In this document: piece by piece, positions 25,107-34,042 of the stretch
Numbering within the stretch: the first letter of the stretch is position 1
How the letters are laid out: each line of letters opens with the position of its first letter
Source of the DNA: Myxococcales bacterium
Lineage (GTDB): Bacteria > Myxococcota_A > Polyangia > Polyangiales > Polyangiaceae
Direction of reading: 5' to 3'
NCBI GenBank assembly: GCA_016703425.1
Contig: JADJCA010000030.1
Coordinates: 248,001-312,000, forward strand
Length of the DNA: 64,000 nt
The notes under the pieces: generated by a model
The model's database searches: none
What the model saw: only the letters and a program-made list of their open reading frames with translations
Told to the model about the DNA's origin: nothing
Position numbers and translations under genes: made by a program

Positions 25107-26864
25107 CTAGGAGACCTTGCGGGTTCCGTCGTTGGCCGGTGCGAGCGCGACGTCGGGGGCGAGGTACGTGCCCGAGGTGCCTCGGTTGGCTCGCGTACGC
25201 GCCAGTATCCACTCGAGGCACTTGTCAGCGGGAAGCGGCTTGGAGAAGTAGAAGCCCTGCACCGCGTCGCAATCGTGCTTCTCCAAGAAGTCGAGTTGCT
25301 CCGCCGTCTCGACGCCTTCTGCGACCACCCGGTGGCCCAGTTCGTGCGCGAGCGTGATGATGGCCGACGTGATCGCTGCGTCGGTCGCGACCTGCGGAAT
25401 CTCGCGCAAGAACGAGCGGTCGATCTTGACGACGTCAATGGGGAGACGTTTGAGGTAGCTCAGCGAGGAGTACCCGGTGCCGAAGTCGTCGAGGGAGATG
25501 CTGGCGCCGAGCTCGCGCACCGCGTCGAGCGTCGAGCCGCTCGCCGCCGTGTTCTCGATGAGGAGGCCCTCGGTGAGCTCGAGCTCGAGGAGATTCGGTG
25601 CGAGCCCCGAGCTGTGCAGCGCTTGCTCGACGCCGGAGAGGAGCCTTCGCTGCCGGATTTGCGTCGCCGAAACGTTGACGGCGACGCGGAGCGGCGGCAG
25701 GCCGTCGCCCATCCAGTCGGCGATTTGCTGGCAGGCGGTCTGGAGGATCCAGTCGCTCGCGGGGACAATGAGGCCCGTCTCCTCGAGCAGCGGAACAAAG
25801 TCCGCCGGTGAGATCATGCCGACGCCGGGACGCATCCAGCGCACCAGCGCCTCGACGCCGAGCACAGCTCCCGTGCGAACGTCGAGCTGAGGTTGGTAGT
25901 GCAGCAAGAGCTCGCCGCGGTCGACGGCCAAGCGGAGATCGCGCTCCAGCGCGAAGCGCTCTCTCGGCTTCGCCGCGTGCGTCGATGCGCCGAGCGTCGC
26001 GGAGGCGAGCTGAACGTTGTTGCGGCCCACATGTTTCGCTCGCCGCATCGCCTTCGACGTCGCACGAATCAGGTTGTCGGCGTCGCCGGCGTCGCTCGGG
26101 TATTCGGCGATCCCCATGCTCGCGGTGAGGTGCACCTCTTGCCGCTCGAGCACGTAGGGCTTCTCGAGCACGGTGCGCACGCTCTGCACGAGCTCGCCTT
26201 GGTTTGCCGTCTCGTCAAACATGATCGCGAGCTTGTCGGCGTGAAAGCGCGCGAGGTGGCTTGAGCCCACGAGGCGCTGCAAGCGATGCACGGCCTCCCG
26301 CAAGACCGTGTCGCCGGCCTCGAAGCCAAAGGTTTCGTTGACGACGTCGAAGCGATCGAGGTCCACGAGCATGAGGCCTGCTCGGCCACCGGCGCGGAGG
26401 CTGGCCCGGTCGATGACGTCCATGAGTCGCGATCGGAACGCCGCCGCGTGGGGTGCGCCGGTGACCGGGTCGTGCGTCATGAGGTGCTGCACCGTCGCCT
26501 GCGCGCGTCGTCGCTCGATGGCGTGTCCGACGGCGCGCTCGAGCGACGTGACGGTGAGCTCCCTTGCGAAGAGGTAGTCGTCGGCGCCGGTCCATCGGGC
26601 CACGCGCGGCATGGAGGCGCCGTCGCCAATGAGGATGAGCGGGGCGCGCTTGCCGAGCGCGACGAGCTCGTCGCTCAGGCGCTCGCCGCGGCCGAGGTCG
26701 ACCAGGACCAGGGGGCGCTTCGTCTCACCGAGACGGGCGACGGCGGTGGCCGCGTCAGCCACCACAAGCACGGTCGTGCCGTGCTCCTGCGCCAGCTCTT
26801 GGGCCGCCGCCAAGAGCGGTGTGCGCGGGGCTACTAGGAGGATGCAAGTCGTTCGAACGGTCAT
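25107..26864 (-). CDS. Pseudoreceiver-degenerate GGDEF-EAL phosphodiesterase
   Basis: The 585-residue protein has an N-terminal receiver-like region (about 5-125). A GGDEF domain (about 130-290) has the active site degenerated to HADKLA, so synthesis is unlikely. An intact C-terminal EAL domain (about 305-555) has EALVRW, NVSATQ, DDFGTGYSSL, KIDRSF and EGVET. It is expected to hydrolyse c-di-GMP. It is the upstream gene of a two-gene operon with the diguanylate cyclase, the two reading frames being 2 bases apart. Degenerate GGDEF domains often act as GTP sensors for the EAL partner; that role here is inference. Confidence 0.93.
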   Translation of the reverse strand: MTVRTTCILLVAPRTPLLAAAQELAQEHGTTVLVVADAATAVARLGETKRPLVLVDLGRGERLSDELVALGKRAPLILIGDGASMPRVARWTGADDYLFARELTVTSLERAVGHAIERRRAQATVQHLMTHDPVTGAPHAAAFRSRLMDVIDRASLRAGGRAGLMLVDLDRFDVVNETFGFEAGDTVLREAVHRLQRLVGSSHLARFHADKLAIMFDETANQGELVQSVRTVLEKPYVLERQEVHLTASMGIAEYPSDAGDADNLIRATSKAMRRAKHVGRNNVQLASATLGASTHAAKPRERFALERDLRLAVDRGELLLHYQPQLDVRTGAVLGVEALVRWMRPGVGMISPADFVPLLEETGLIVPASDWILQTACQQIADWMGDGLPPLRVAVNVSATQIRQRRLLSGVEQALHSSGLAPNLLELELTEGLLIENTAASGSTLDAVRELGASISLDDFGTGYSSLSYLKRLPIDVVKIDRSFLREIPQVATDAAITSAIITLAHELGHRVVAEGVETAEQLDFLEKHDCDAVQGFYFSKPLPADKCLEWILARTRANRGTSGTYLAPDVALAPANDGTRKVS

Positions 26865-27047
26865 CGCGTCGCAGGTGGAGAACGGCGCGTCGCGCGGGAA
26901 CTTGAGTGCGGGGCGGTGAGTCTTGCGTGATGCGTCCCTGTCGCACCGCGGCCTACCGAGCGGGCCAGCGCGTAGGCGTCGGAGGAGCTTTGTTCGGGAG
27001 CCTTAAGGTCCGGCTACCGGTGTCGTTCTCCGGGGGTGAGGTGATGC

Positions 27048-28246
27048 TTGAACCAACGTCCCGTGTTCGTTGTGGGTGCCGGGTCGAGGTCGTCGCGAGG
27101 CGGGGAGGGGGTCCCCGAATCCGGCCGCATTCAAGAGGTGACCGCCGCGATCGCTGAGCTGGGTCTCCATTGGGAGCGACTCCCGGACCTCGCGGCGCTG
27201 CGGGACGCGCTTGAGGGCGAGGAGAAGCCAGGTCGCGAGCCCCTGGCGGTCTTCGTGCCGGCGGGGGGAAAGCTCCTCTCCGACGCGTGCCTCGCGCTGC
27301 GAGCTCACGCGCGCTTTGCCCAGGTGCCCGCCTTCGGCATCGCCGCCAACCCCGACGACCTGACGTTCGTCGATCTCTTTCAGTCGGGCGGCGACGATCT
27401 GGTGCCGCCGCTGCGGTCGAGCGTGCTCCGGCGCCTTCGCCCGCTGCTCACACGGGCCGCCGGCGAGCCGCCGAGTCGACGTGCCGCGACGGTCATCATC
27501 GCCGGCTCGGACCGCATCTGGCGGTCGGTCCTCGGGCGCACGTTCTGGAACGGCGGCCTCTCGGTGCGGTTCGCCGACGACCCGGCACAGTGTGTGGCCG
27601 ACGGCGGCGCCGAGGGGGTCCGCCTCGTCGTGGTCCTCGACGAGGAAGGCCGCTCGACCGTCGACTACGTGCGCAAGGCGCGCGCCGCGGGCCAAACGGC
27701 GCCCTGGATCGTGGTGGCGCCGCCGCGCCGCTTGCGCGAGGTTTCGGCGGAGCTGCGCGGCATCGAGAAGGCCGCCGTCACCGACGCCTTCGCGCCCCCG
27801 GAGAACGTGCTCTTCCTCGCGAATGAGCTGGGCCGTCCCCGCGGCGAAGACGCTCGCGCGAGTGCTCGCCTCTTGTTCGGCACGCGCGTCTCGTTTCGCG
27901 TCGCCGGCCGCGAGACCGATGAGGTCGGCTTCACGTACAACATGAGCGCTGGCGGCCTCTACGTTCGTACCGCCGCGCCGGTCGATCCGGGGACGACGTG
28001 TGGCTCGAGCTGTGGCCGCCACGCAGCGAGCGGCGCGTGCGGCTCGTCGGCCGAGTCGCGTGGCGCCGGCACCTCGGCCCCAACGACTTCGCGACCGTGC
28101 CCGCCGGCTTCGGTGTGCAGCTCACCGACGGCCTCGGCGGCGACCTCGACCGATGGAAGGCCGGGTATCGGGCCTACGCGGCCCAGATTCTGGGGCCCAA
28201 CACGAGCGCCATTCCCCAGGAGGACGCATGCAAGCCGCAGCGATGA
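27048..28246 (+). pseudogene. PilZ-domain protein with two receiver-like regions, interrupted by a frameshift
   Basis: The protein starts at a TTG (27048) behind a GAGGTGA site. Two receiver-like alpha/beta regions are followed by a C-terminal PilZ domain of the myxobacterial TIGR02266 type, with the c-di-GMP-binding motifs RVSFR and NMSAGG intact. At about 27992-27998 (a GGGG run) the frame changes. The second half of the PilZ domain (VWLELWPPRSERRVRLVGRVAW and QLTDGLGG) continues in the -1 frame and ends at 28246. One extra G would restore a single protein of about 400 residues. The gene overlaps the next HDOD gene by 19 bases. Either the base is missing from the assembly or the gene was recently broken. 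Confidence 0.85.
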
Positions 28247-29193
28247 TGCAGCCCACGGTACCGCCGGAGCAGCGCGCCCTCGCTGCCAGCGTCCGCGAGG
28301 AGCTGTGGTTCGGCGAGAACGATCCCGAGCGGACGCACCTCGAAGCGTCGCGCACGATGGCGGCCCACGCCGCCGTCGCCACGGGCCTGAAACCGTTCCC
28401 CGCGGTCGCGCAGAACGCCCTCGCCGTCTTGTCTGACCCGGACGCCCGAATGAAGGCCATCGTGGAAGCCATCGAACGCGACCCGGCGCTCGCGTCCCGT
28501 GTCCTTCGCGTGGCGAACTCGGCGCAATACAGGGGCGCGCGCAAGTGTTCGAGCATCAACGAGGCCGTGGTGCGCCTCGGCAGTCGCGAGGTGCACCAGG
28601 TCGTGGCGTCGGTGGCCACGATGGGCATGTTCCAGGATGGTTCGGGCCTAGGGAAACGTTGGCGTGAGCACCTCGTCGGCGTCGCCGCCGTGGCGCGCAT
28701 CCTGGGCGAGGAGCACGGGACGCAGATCGCGGGGCAAGCCTTCCTCGCGGGCCTCGTCCACGACGTCGGAAAGCTCTTGTCGCTCCAGGTGAAGGAGATT
28801 CCCTACGAGACCTTGGCGCCGAAGCTCTTCGATCACGCAGACGAGCTTCACGTGGTCGAGCGAATCCTCGTGGGCTACGACCACGCCGTCCTCGGAGGGC
28901 ACGTCCTCTCACAGTGGCGCTTCCCGGAGACCATTTCGCAGGTCGCCGCCTGGCACCATCAGCCGGGCCGCGCCTTCACGGAAGGTGGCGAGGTGGGACT
29001 CCTCGTCGCGCTGGTTCGCTTGGCCGACGCCGTCGAGTACCGCGTCGGAGCGCCCCTCGACGAGGCGTACTTGGACGAGGTCGCGCGCGGCAGCGCCGCG
29101 GCGTACCTGGAGATCGGAACGCGCACGCTCGTAGCAAAGTGGCCTCGCTTCGTGGAGGCCGTTTCAGACATCCACGCCGTCATGCTCGGCTGA
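28228..29193 (+). CDS. HDOD-domain signalling protein
   Basis: This 321-residue protein is a stand-alone HDOD protein. The domain spans about residues 45-260, with ALASRVLRVANSAQYRG, a GLVHDVGKLLSLQ block and AAWHHQPGRAF. The ATG at 28228 has an AGGAGG site and is preferred to a longer frame running over the PilZ gene. It overlaps that gene by 19 bases, so the two are probably co-translated. It resembles the N-terminal part of the HDOD gene at 19987 and is likely a paralogue. The role is in signalling, possibly c-di-GMP-linked given the neighbours. Confidence 0.92.
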   Translation: MQAAAMMQPTVPPEQRALAASVREELWFGENDPERTHLEASRTMAAHAAVATGLKPFPAVAQNALAVLSDPDARMKAIVEAIERDPALASRVLRVANSAQYRGARKCSSINEAVVRLGSREVHQVVASVATMGMFQDGSGLGKRWREHLVGVAAVARILGEEHGTQIAGQAFLAGLVHDVGKLLSLQVKEIPYETLAPKLFDHADELHVVERILVGYDHAVLGGHVLSQWRFPETISQVAAWHHQPGRAFTEGGEVGLLVALVRLADAVEYRVGAPLDEAYLDEVARGSAAAYLEIGTRTLVAKWPRFVEAVSDIHAVMLG

Positions 29194-29232
29194 AGCTCGC
29201 GTTGAAGTTTGAGGGGGAAAACACGTAAGGGT

Positions 29233-29307
29233 CGTGAGGTGGCTCCTCACGGCTCTCCTGTCGCCGCCGTCTTCGCCGACTCCCTGTCCCCGGCAAAGAC
29301 GGCGGCG
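29233..29307. terminator. Two hairpins between convergent genes, likely bidirectional terminator
   Basis: A perfect 7-bp stem (cgtgagg/cctcacg, 29233-29251) is followed by a 17-bp stem with one mismatch (29262-29278 with 29291-29307, 12-nt loop). They lie between the HDOD gene and the convergent hydrolase gene. No T-run is present, so rho-independent action is not assured. Confidence 0.5.
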
Positions 29308-29440
29308 AATTCGCCTCGTCCTTAGCGCAACGTGAGGTCGTCCGTGGTCAGCCGTGGCCCAGCGCTATCGCACCAGCGGGTGCGCGCGCCACTGCCTCCC
29401 GCGCCGTGGCGTCGACGGGCCCGCGCGCTCGCGTGCACGC

Positions 29441-30118
29441 TCACTGGAGCTCTCTTCCTAGGAACTCGAGCGTGCGCGACCAAGCGAGCGTGGCCGACGC
29501 ATCGTGAAACGCGGCCGGGTCGGCACGCCGCATGAACGCGTGCGGTCCCGGGTAGAAGTGAAGCTCAAAGCTCGCGCCGGCCGCTGCGGCCTTGTCGCGA
29601 AGCGCTCGCGTGCGCTCGGGGGTCACGTGGGCATCGCTCTCCGAGTAGTGCCCGAGGATGCGCGGCGACTCCGGACCGAAGGTCTGGAACGATGCAATCG
29701 GTAGCCCGTAGAACGGGACCGCGCAGCGGAGGCCTGGCACGCTCGACGCGGCCGCGAGCGCCTGGCCCCCGCCGAGGCAGAAACCCATGATGCCAACCTT
29801 GCCGTTCGACCGCGGCTGGCCTCGCAGGAACTCGAGCCCCGCGGCGACGATCTTCATCGCCTCGGCGGTCTTCATGTCGTTCGCGAGTTGCATGGCTTCG
29901 CTCGCGTCGGTGGTGAAGCGTCCGCCGTAGAGGTCGATGGCGAGCGCGACGTACCCCTCCTTCGCGAGGTCGTTGGCGATGCGCCGGATGTCATCGTTCA
30001 GGCCCCACCACTCGTGGACGACGATCATCGCTCCGCTCAGCGCGTCGCCCGCGGGAAGCGCGAGCTCCGCGTGGACGGAGCCTTGGGCGCTGGACGAGAG
30101 GGTGATGGCTTGGGTCAT
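29441..30118 (-). CDS. Dienelactone hydrolase family protein
   Basis: The 225-residue alpha/beta hydrolase has all catalytic residues of the dienelactone hydrolase family: Glu36 in HEWWGLN, the nucleophile Cys114 in GFCLGG, Asp162 in SESDAHVT and His193 in GPHAF. No signal peptide is present, so it acts in the cytoplasm. The natural substrate is unknown; carboxymethylenebutenolidase activity is the family prototype. It is a single gene, convergent with the HDOD gene. Confidence 0.93.
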   Translation of the reverse strand: MTQAITLSSSAQGSVHAELALPAGDALSGAMIVVHEWWGLNDDIRRIANDLAKEGYVALAIDLYGGRFTTDASEAMQLANDMKTAEAMKIVAAGLEFLRGQPRSNGKVGIMGFCLGGGQALAAASSVPGLRCAVPFYGLPIASFQTFGPESPRILGHYSESDAHVTPERTRALRDKAAAAGASFELHFYPGPHAFMRRADPAAFHDASATLAWSRTLEFLGRELQ

Positions 30119-30220
30119 GAGGCCTCCTGGGGACGGCCACCTCTACCACATGGAGCGCGCGGCCTGCGGCGGGCCGGACCATGTGAACTGACGCAACGAG
30201 TCGTCAGAGGAGTCAGTGGC

Positions 30221-30394
30221 CTACTTCCCGACTTTCTCGATCTTCTCGCCCACCTTCTCGACGCCCTTGCCGGTCTTCTCGACGGCGCGTTTCGTGTCCG
30301 CCTTGATGCCGTCCGCCGTGTTCCGGCAGCCGCTCCCCAAGAGGACGACGAGCGACAAGCACCATGCGGCGACGAGGCGAGGGGCGATGAACAT
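30221..30394 (-). CDS. Entericidin-like small lipoprotein
   Basis: This 57-residue protein has a hydrophobic signal segment ending in the lipobox LGSGC, directly followed by CRNTADGIKAD. A short Lys/Glu/Gly-Val repeat helix follows (EKTGKGVEKVGEKIEKVGK). The N-terminal mature part resembles entericidin-type peptide lipoproteins (CNT-x-G-x-x-D). The ATG at 30394 was selected because it gives a proper signal peptide; an ATG 13 codons upstream is also in frame. The function of such peptides is poorly defined. Confidence 0.7.
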   Translation of the reverse strand: MFIAPRLVAAWCLSLVVLLGSGCRNTADGIKADTKRAVEKTGKGVEKVGEKIEKVGK

Positions 30395-30518
30395 GAGCCG
30401 AGTATGCTCCAGCAACTTGTTTGGTGCTCGCATGGAAGGTTGATGCCTGCGGGCCGCGTCGCGCCGCCCCCCAACCTCGCGCTGCGCCGCCGCGCTGACG
30501 CCGGCAGCGAATCCGCGG

Positions 30519-31013
30519 CTAAGGCAACACGAAGGTGTAACCCGGCTTGGTGGCGCAGAGGGCCGTGACCGAGCTTTGCGTGCCCGTGAACTGCCACGTG
30601 GTCGTGACCGTCGTGATGCCATTCTTGACTTCGGTCATGGTGCAACCGCCCACGGCACCGGTCTTGTCGCACGCGGCGACGGTTGTTCCGAACACCGCGC
30701 ACTGACTCTTGGCCGTCGCGAACAGGCCCGCGGGCATGTTCGTGTAGACGTAGTCGGTGCACGTGTGGCCGGCATCGAGCGCCAAGTCACACCCAAACGC
30801 CGTCGGTCCGGCATCCGCCACGCTCGTGTCGGCCAGAACGCTGCTGTCGGTGACCGCGCTGGCGTCGCTCGGCACGTTGCTGTCGCTGACGGCGCTCGCG
30901 TCGTTGCTTGCGCTGGCGTCGCTGCCGCCTGCGGCTGTGGTCGCGTCACTGCTGCAGGCTGCGTGAGCGAACGCGAGGAGAAGAACCGGAACCACCCACC
31001 CAATTGTCTTCAT
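30519..31013 (-). CDS. Putative lipoprotein with Ser/Asp/Ala-rich linker
   Basis: The 164-residue protein has a signal peptide with a lipobox (AHAAC, Cys at about 20) and a low-complexity linker of Ser/Asp/Ala (about 22-70). A small domain follows with six cysteines, probably disulfide-bonded, and several Thr-rich strands. This layout is typical of myxobacterial surface lipoproteins. No family is recognised. Confidence 0.7.
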   Translation of the reverse strand: MKTIGWVVPVLLLAFAHAACSSDATTAAGGSDASASNDASAVSDSNVPSDASAVTDSSVLADTSVADAGPTAFGCDLALDAGHTCTDYVYTNMPAGLFATAKSQCAVFGTTVAACDKTGAVGGCTMTEVKNGITTVTTTWQFTGTQSSVTALCATKPGYTFVLP

Positions 31014-31167
31014 CCGTCCCTGTAGCAGGGCGCGCTATGGAAAGGGACCGCACGTACATGCGGTGCGCGCCATCGGTCAAGGCGTCGCCCCGACATGGGG
31101 CGAGTTCTGCGGGCATGCGCCGCTCGCGCGCACCCGCCACGGCCGCGATCCGCGTCACGCAGCGTTC

Positions 31168-32385
31168 CTATTCGCGTCCACCCTTGCTCCGCACAAGCCG
31201 CTGCGCCGGGTAGATGCTCCTGTGTCCCGTCATCAAATAGGCGAGCACGCAAACGATCCCCACGTGCGGTAGTGCGCCTCCGCCCACGAGCTCCACCGCC
31301 ATGATCGAGAGCGCGAGCGGCGTGTTCGACGCCGCTGCGAAGACGCCCGCCATTCCCACCGCCGCCCCGAGCGGCAGCGGGATGCCCAACACGCCCGCCA
31401 TCAGGTTGCCGAGCGCTGCGCCCACGAAGAAGAGAGGCGTCACTTCGCCACCCAAGAAGCCCGCAGCGAGCGTCACCGCCGTGAAGAGCAACTTCGCCGC
31501 GAACGTGAAGCCTGCGAGCGTGGGATCGTCGAATGCACGAACAATCGTAGGAATCCCCAGCCCCAAGAAGTCGCTCGTTCCCGAGCCTCGCCACATCACG
31601 ACGAGGACGGCGCCGCCCAGCGCCATGCGCAGCGCCGCGTTCGGCACGAAGCGCTCCGCGAGTCGCTTCAAGCGACTCACGAGCTCGATGAACGCCGTCG
31701 TCGTGCCCGCGACCGCTGCCGCGAACACGAGCCACTTCGCGAGCAGCACCGCCGTCAGCGCGACGGTCGGCGCCGAGGGATACGCCGTGTGAACGATGCC
31801 CACGCCGCGCGTCGTCATGTCGCCCACGACCGCTGCAACGAGCGCTGGCACGAGCGCGCGGTACTCGATTTTGCCGAGCACGACGAACTCGAGGCCGAAG
31901 ACTGCGCCCGCGATGGGAGTCCCGAAGACCGAGCCGAAACCCCCGGCGACACCTGCCGCGAGGAGGTCCCGCCGCAGCCGCGCGCTGAGTCTCAGTCGAT
32001 GCGAAAAAAAGTCGGCGAGGCTCGCGCCCATTTGAACGGCCGTGCCTTCGCGGCCCGCGCTTCCGCCGAACAGATGTGTCAGCACCGTCCCCACGAGCAC
32101 CATCGGCGCCATGCGAACGGGAATCTCCGGCCCTCCTTCATGAAGTCGATCAATAACGAGGCTCGCGCCTCCTTTGATCGAGGTGCCGAAGCGGCTGAAG
32201 GCCCATCCCATGACGAGCCCGGCGGCGGGTAGCGCGTAGACGAGCAGCTCGTGGCGCATGCGCAGCAACGTGGCTCGCTCGAGCAGCCAAAGGAAGAGCG
32301 CCGACGCGAGGCCGCAGAGGAGCCCTACCGCGGTGCCACCCGCGAGCCACTGGGCCAGGGAGATGAGGCGCTCTCGTGTGGTCAC
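31168..32385 (-). CDS. ClC-type chloride channel/antiporter family protein
   Basis: This 405-residue protein has about ten hydrophobic helices and the ClC signatures: GSAGREGT at 108-115 with the gating Glu113, and GGEVTPLFFVGAALG with GMAGVFAAASNTPLA in the C-terminal half. The GREGT motif has Thr where most chloride-type members have Pro. That change is known to me from fluoride-exporting CLC-F proteins, so fluoride/proton exchange is possible but not shown. No CBS domain is present. It diverges from the Ser/Thr kinase gene across a 75-base gap. Confidence 0.9.
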   Translation of the reverse strand: MTTRERLISLAQWLAGGTAVGLLCGLASALFLWLLERATLLRMRHELLVYALPAAGLVMGWAFSRFGTSIKGGASLVIDRLHEGGPEIPVRMAPMVLVGTVLTHLFGGSAGREGTAVQMGASLADFFSHRLRLSARLRRDLLAAGVAGGFGSVFGTPIAGAVFGLEFVVLGKIEYRALVPALVAAVVGDMTTRGVGIVHTAYPSAPTVALTAVLLAKWLVFAAAVAGTTTAFIELVSRLKRLAERFVPNAALRMALGGAVLVVMWRGSGTSDFLGLGIPTIVRAFDDPTLAGFTFAAKLLFTAVTLAAGFLGGEVTPLFFVGAALGNLMAGVLGIPLPLGAAVGMAGVFAAASNTPLALSIMAVELVGGGALPHVGIVCVLAYLMTGHRSIYPAQRLVRSKGGRE

Positions 32386-32460
32386 TTCGATGGGGGCGAG
32401 GAGCGGCGTGAATCGCCGCGGTTCGCGAGGGCAAGAGCGGGCGATGATAGCCTCTTGGCA

Positions 32461-34035
32461 GTGGCCGCGGCCTCGTCACGTGTAGTCGGTCGGTACGTTC
32501 TCCACGACCCCATCGCTTCGGGCGGCATGGCCGCCGTGCGGATCGCACGCTTCCATGGACCGGAGGGCGTGACGCGGGTCGTCGCCATCAAGCAGCTCCA
32601 CGCTCAGTTCGCGCAGAACCCGGAATTTTCGACCATGTTTCTCGACGAGGCGCACGTTGCCTCGCGGATCCGTCACAAGAACGTTGTGCCCGTTCTGGAC
32701 GTGGTGTCGGCCGACGGTCAACTGCTGCTCGTCATGGAGTACGTGCCGGGCGCGTCGCTCGCGCGGCTCATGCAACTCGCCGTCGCGCGGGGCGAGCTCG
32801 TGCCGCCGCCCATCGTCGCCGCGGTGCTCGTCAACGTCCTCGACGGACTGCATGCGGCGCACGAAGCCCGCGGCGACGCCGACGAGGAGCTTGGCGTGGT
32901 TCATCGCGATGTGTCGCCGCAGAACATCATGGTGGGCACCGACGGCGTCGCGCGGGTGCTCGACTTCGGCATCGCGAAGGCGGTGGGTCGCGCCCAAACC
33001 ACCCGCGAGGGGCAGCTCAAGGGCAAGATGGCCTACATGGCGCCGGAGCAGCTGCGAGGGCAAGGTGTCGACCGACGCACCGACGTCTACGCGGCGGCCG
33101 CCGTCCTTTGGGAAGCGCTCGTCGGTCGACCCGTGTTCCTCGGCGACAACGACGTCGAAGTCTTCGGCAAGGTGCTCGCGGGGGCCACGTCAGCGCCTTC
33201 GCACTTTCTGCCGAGCGTATCGCCAGCGCTCGACTCCATCGCGATGCGAGGTCTCTCGCTCGAGCCGGGCCTCCGCTTCGCCACGGCCCACGAGATGGCG
33301 CAAGCGCTGAGGGCGAGCGCTGAGCGCGCCTCGCCGAGTGAGGTCTCCGCCTGGGTGAACACGGTGGCCAGCGATGACCTGGCGACCCGCGCCGCGCGCG
33401 TGGCCGCGGTGATGGCCCTCTCCGACGAACCCGACGACAGCTTCGGCGGCGGAATCTCTCCGTTGGACCTCGACGCCCCCATGTTCGCCGGCATCGACGG
33501 GGCACGCGTCGACTTGGCCGGCGTTGAGTTGGCCGGCGTTGAGTTGGCCGGCGTCGCGCCGGAGCAGGCGCCGACGCAGCTCATGGTCTCGCGCGTGGCC
33601 ATCGCCGCCGCCGCGGCGCACGAGTCGCGCGCGCGCGCCAAGAAGAAGCGCCGCTGGGAGATCGCCCTCGCGGTGCTTATCGGAATTGGCGCCGTCTTCG
33701 CCATCGTCTTTCGACCCAAGCGCGCGACGCACGAGGCCGAGCACGTGCCCCCGGCGACGGCCGCCTCGGTTCCCTCGACCGTTGGACCAACGGCCGCCGT
33801 CAGCTTGGGCGTGGAGGGCGCCCCACCGGCGGGGCCCCCGCAAGTCGCGGCCGACGCGGCTCCGTCCTCCGCGGAGCCGGCGCGGCTTGTCGACGCGTCG
33901 GCGCCGCGAGCGCCCGGCCCACGCGGGATGCCCGCGGTGAAGCCAAAAGTGAAGCCCAAGGCGAAAGACGACTGCGATCCCCCGTTCTATTTCGATTCCG
34001 CCGGGACGAAGCGCTACAAGCGAGAGTGCAACTGA
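32461..34035 (+). CDS. Hanks-type serine/threonine protein kinase with C-terminal membrane segment
   Basis: The 524-residue protein has a kinase domain (about 11-275) with all key residues: the glycine loop ASGGMAAV, catalytic Lys44 in VAIKQL, HRD-type loop HRDVSPQNIM at 148-157, DFG at 168-170 and APE at 194-196. A linker contains a 5-residue tandem repeat (DLAGV/ELAGV). A membrane helix lies at about 400-420, and an Ala/Pro-rich tail ends with a short Cys-containing segment. The start is uncertain: GTG 32461 is chosen, with a TTG 6 bases upstream as an alternative, because the frame farther upstream overlaps the divergent channel gene. It is followed after 7 bases by a PEGA-like membrane protein, a common pairing in myxobacteria. 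Confidence 0.92.
   Translation: MAAASSRVVGRYVLHDPIASGGMAAVRIARFHGPEGVTRVVAIKQLHAQFAQNPEFSTMFLDEAHVASRIRHKNVVPVLDVVSADGQLLLVMEYVPGASLARLMQLAVARGELVPPPIVAAVLVNVLDGLHAAHEARGDADEELGVVHRDVSPQNIMVGTDGVARVLDFGIAKAVGRAQTTREGQLKGKMAYMAPEQLRGQGVDRRTDVYAAAAVLWEALVGRPVFLGDNDVEVFGKVLAGATSAPSHFLPSVSPALDSIAMRGLSLEPGLRFATAHEMAQALRASAERASPSEVSAWVNTVASDDLATRAARVAAVMALSDEPDDSFGGGISPLDLDAPMFAGIDGARVDLAGVELAGVELAGVAPEQAPTQLMVSRVAIAAAAAHESRARAKKKRRWEIALAVLIGIGAVFAIVFRPKRATHEAEHVPPATAASVPSTVGPTAAVSLGVEGAPPAGPPQVAADAAPSSAEPARLVDASAPRAPGPRGMPAVKPKVKPKAKDDCDPPFYFDSAGTKRYKRECN
33511..33555 (+). repeat. Tandem 15-bp repeat in the kinase linker
   Basis: Three 15-bp units (gacttggccggcgtt and two gagttggccggcgt copies) encode DLAGV-ELAGV-ELAGV in the kinase's linker. 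The unit number may vary between strains. Confidence 0.9.
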
Positions 34036-34042
34036 GCACCCG

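Noticed and set aside
26865..27047. A sigma-54 promoter in front of the EAL or PilZ gene.
   Set aside because: No TGGCAC-type -24 with a correctly spaced -12 was seen on either strand.
32386..32460. Possible fluoride riboswitch upstream of the ClC gene.
   Set aside because: The 75-base gap has a short GGCGATGATAGC-like stretch, but the riboswitch core elements and their pairing could not be found on either strand.
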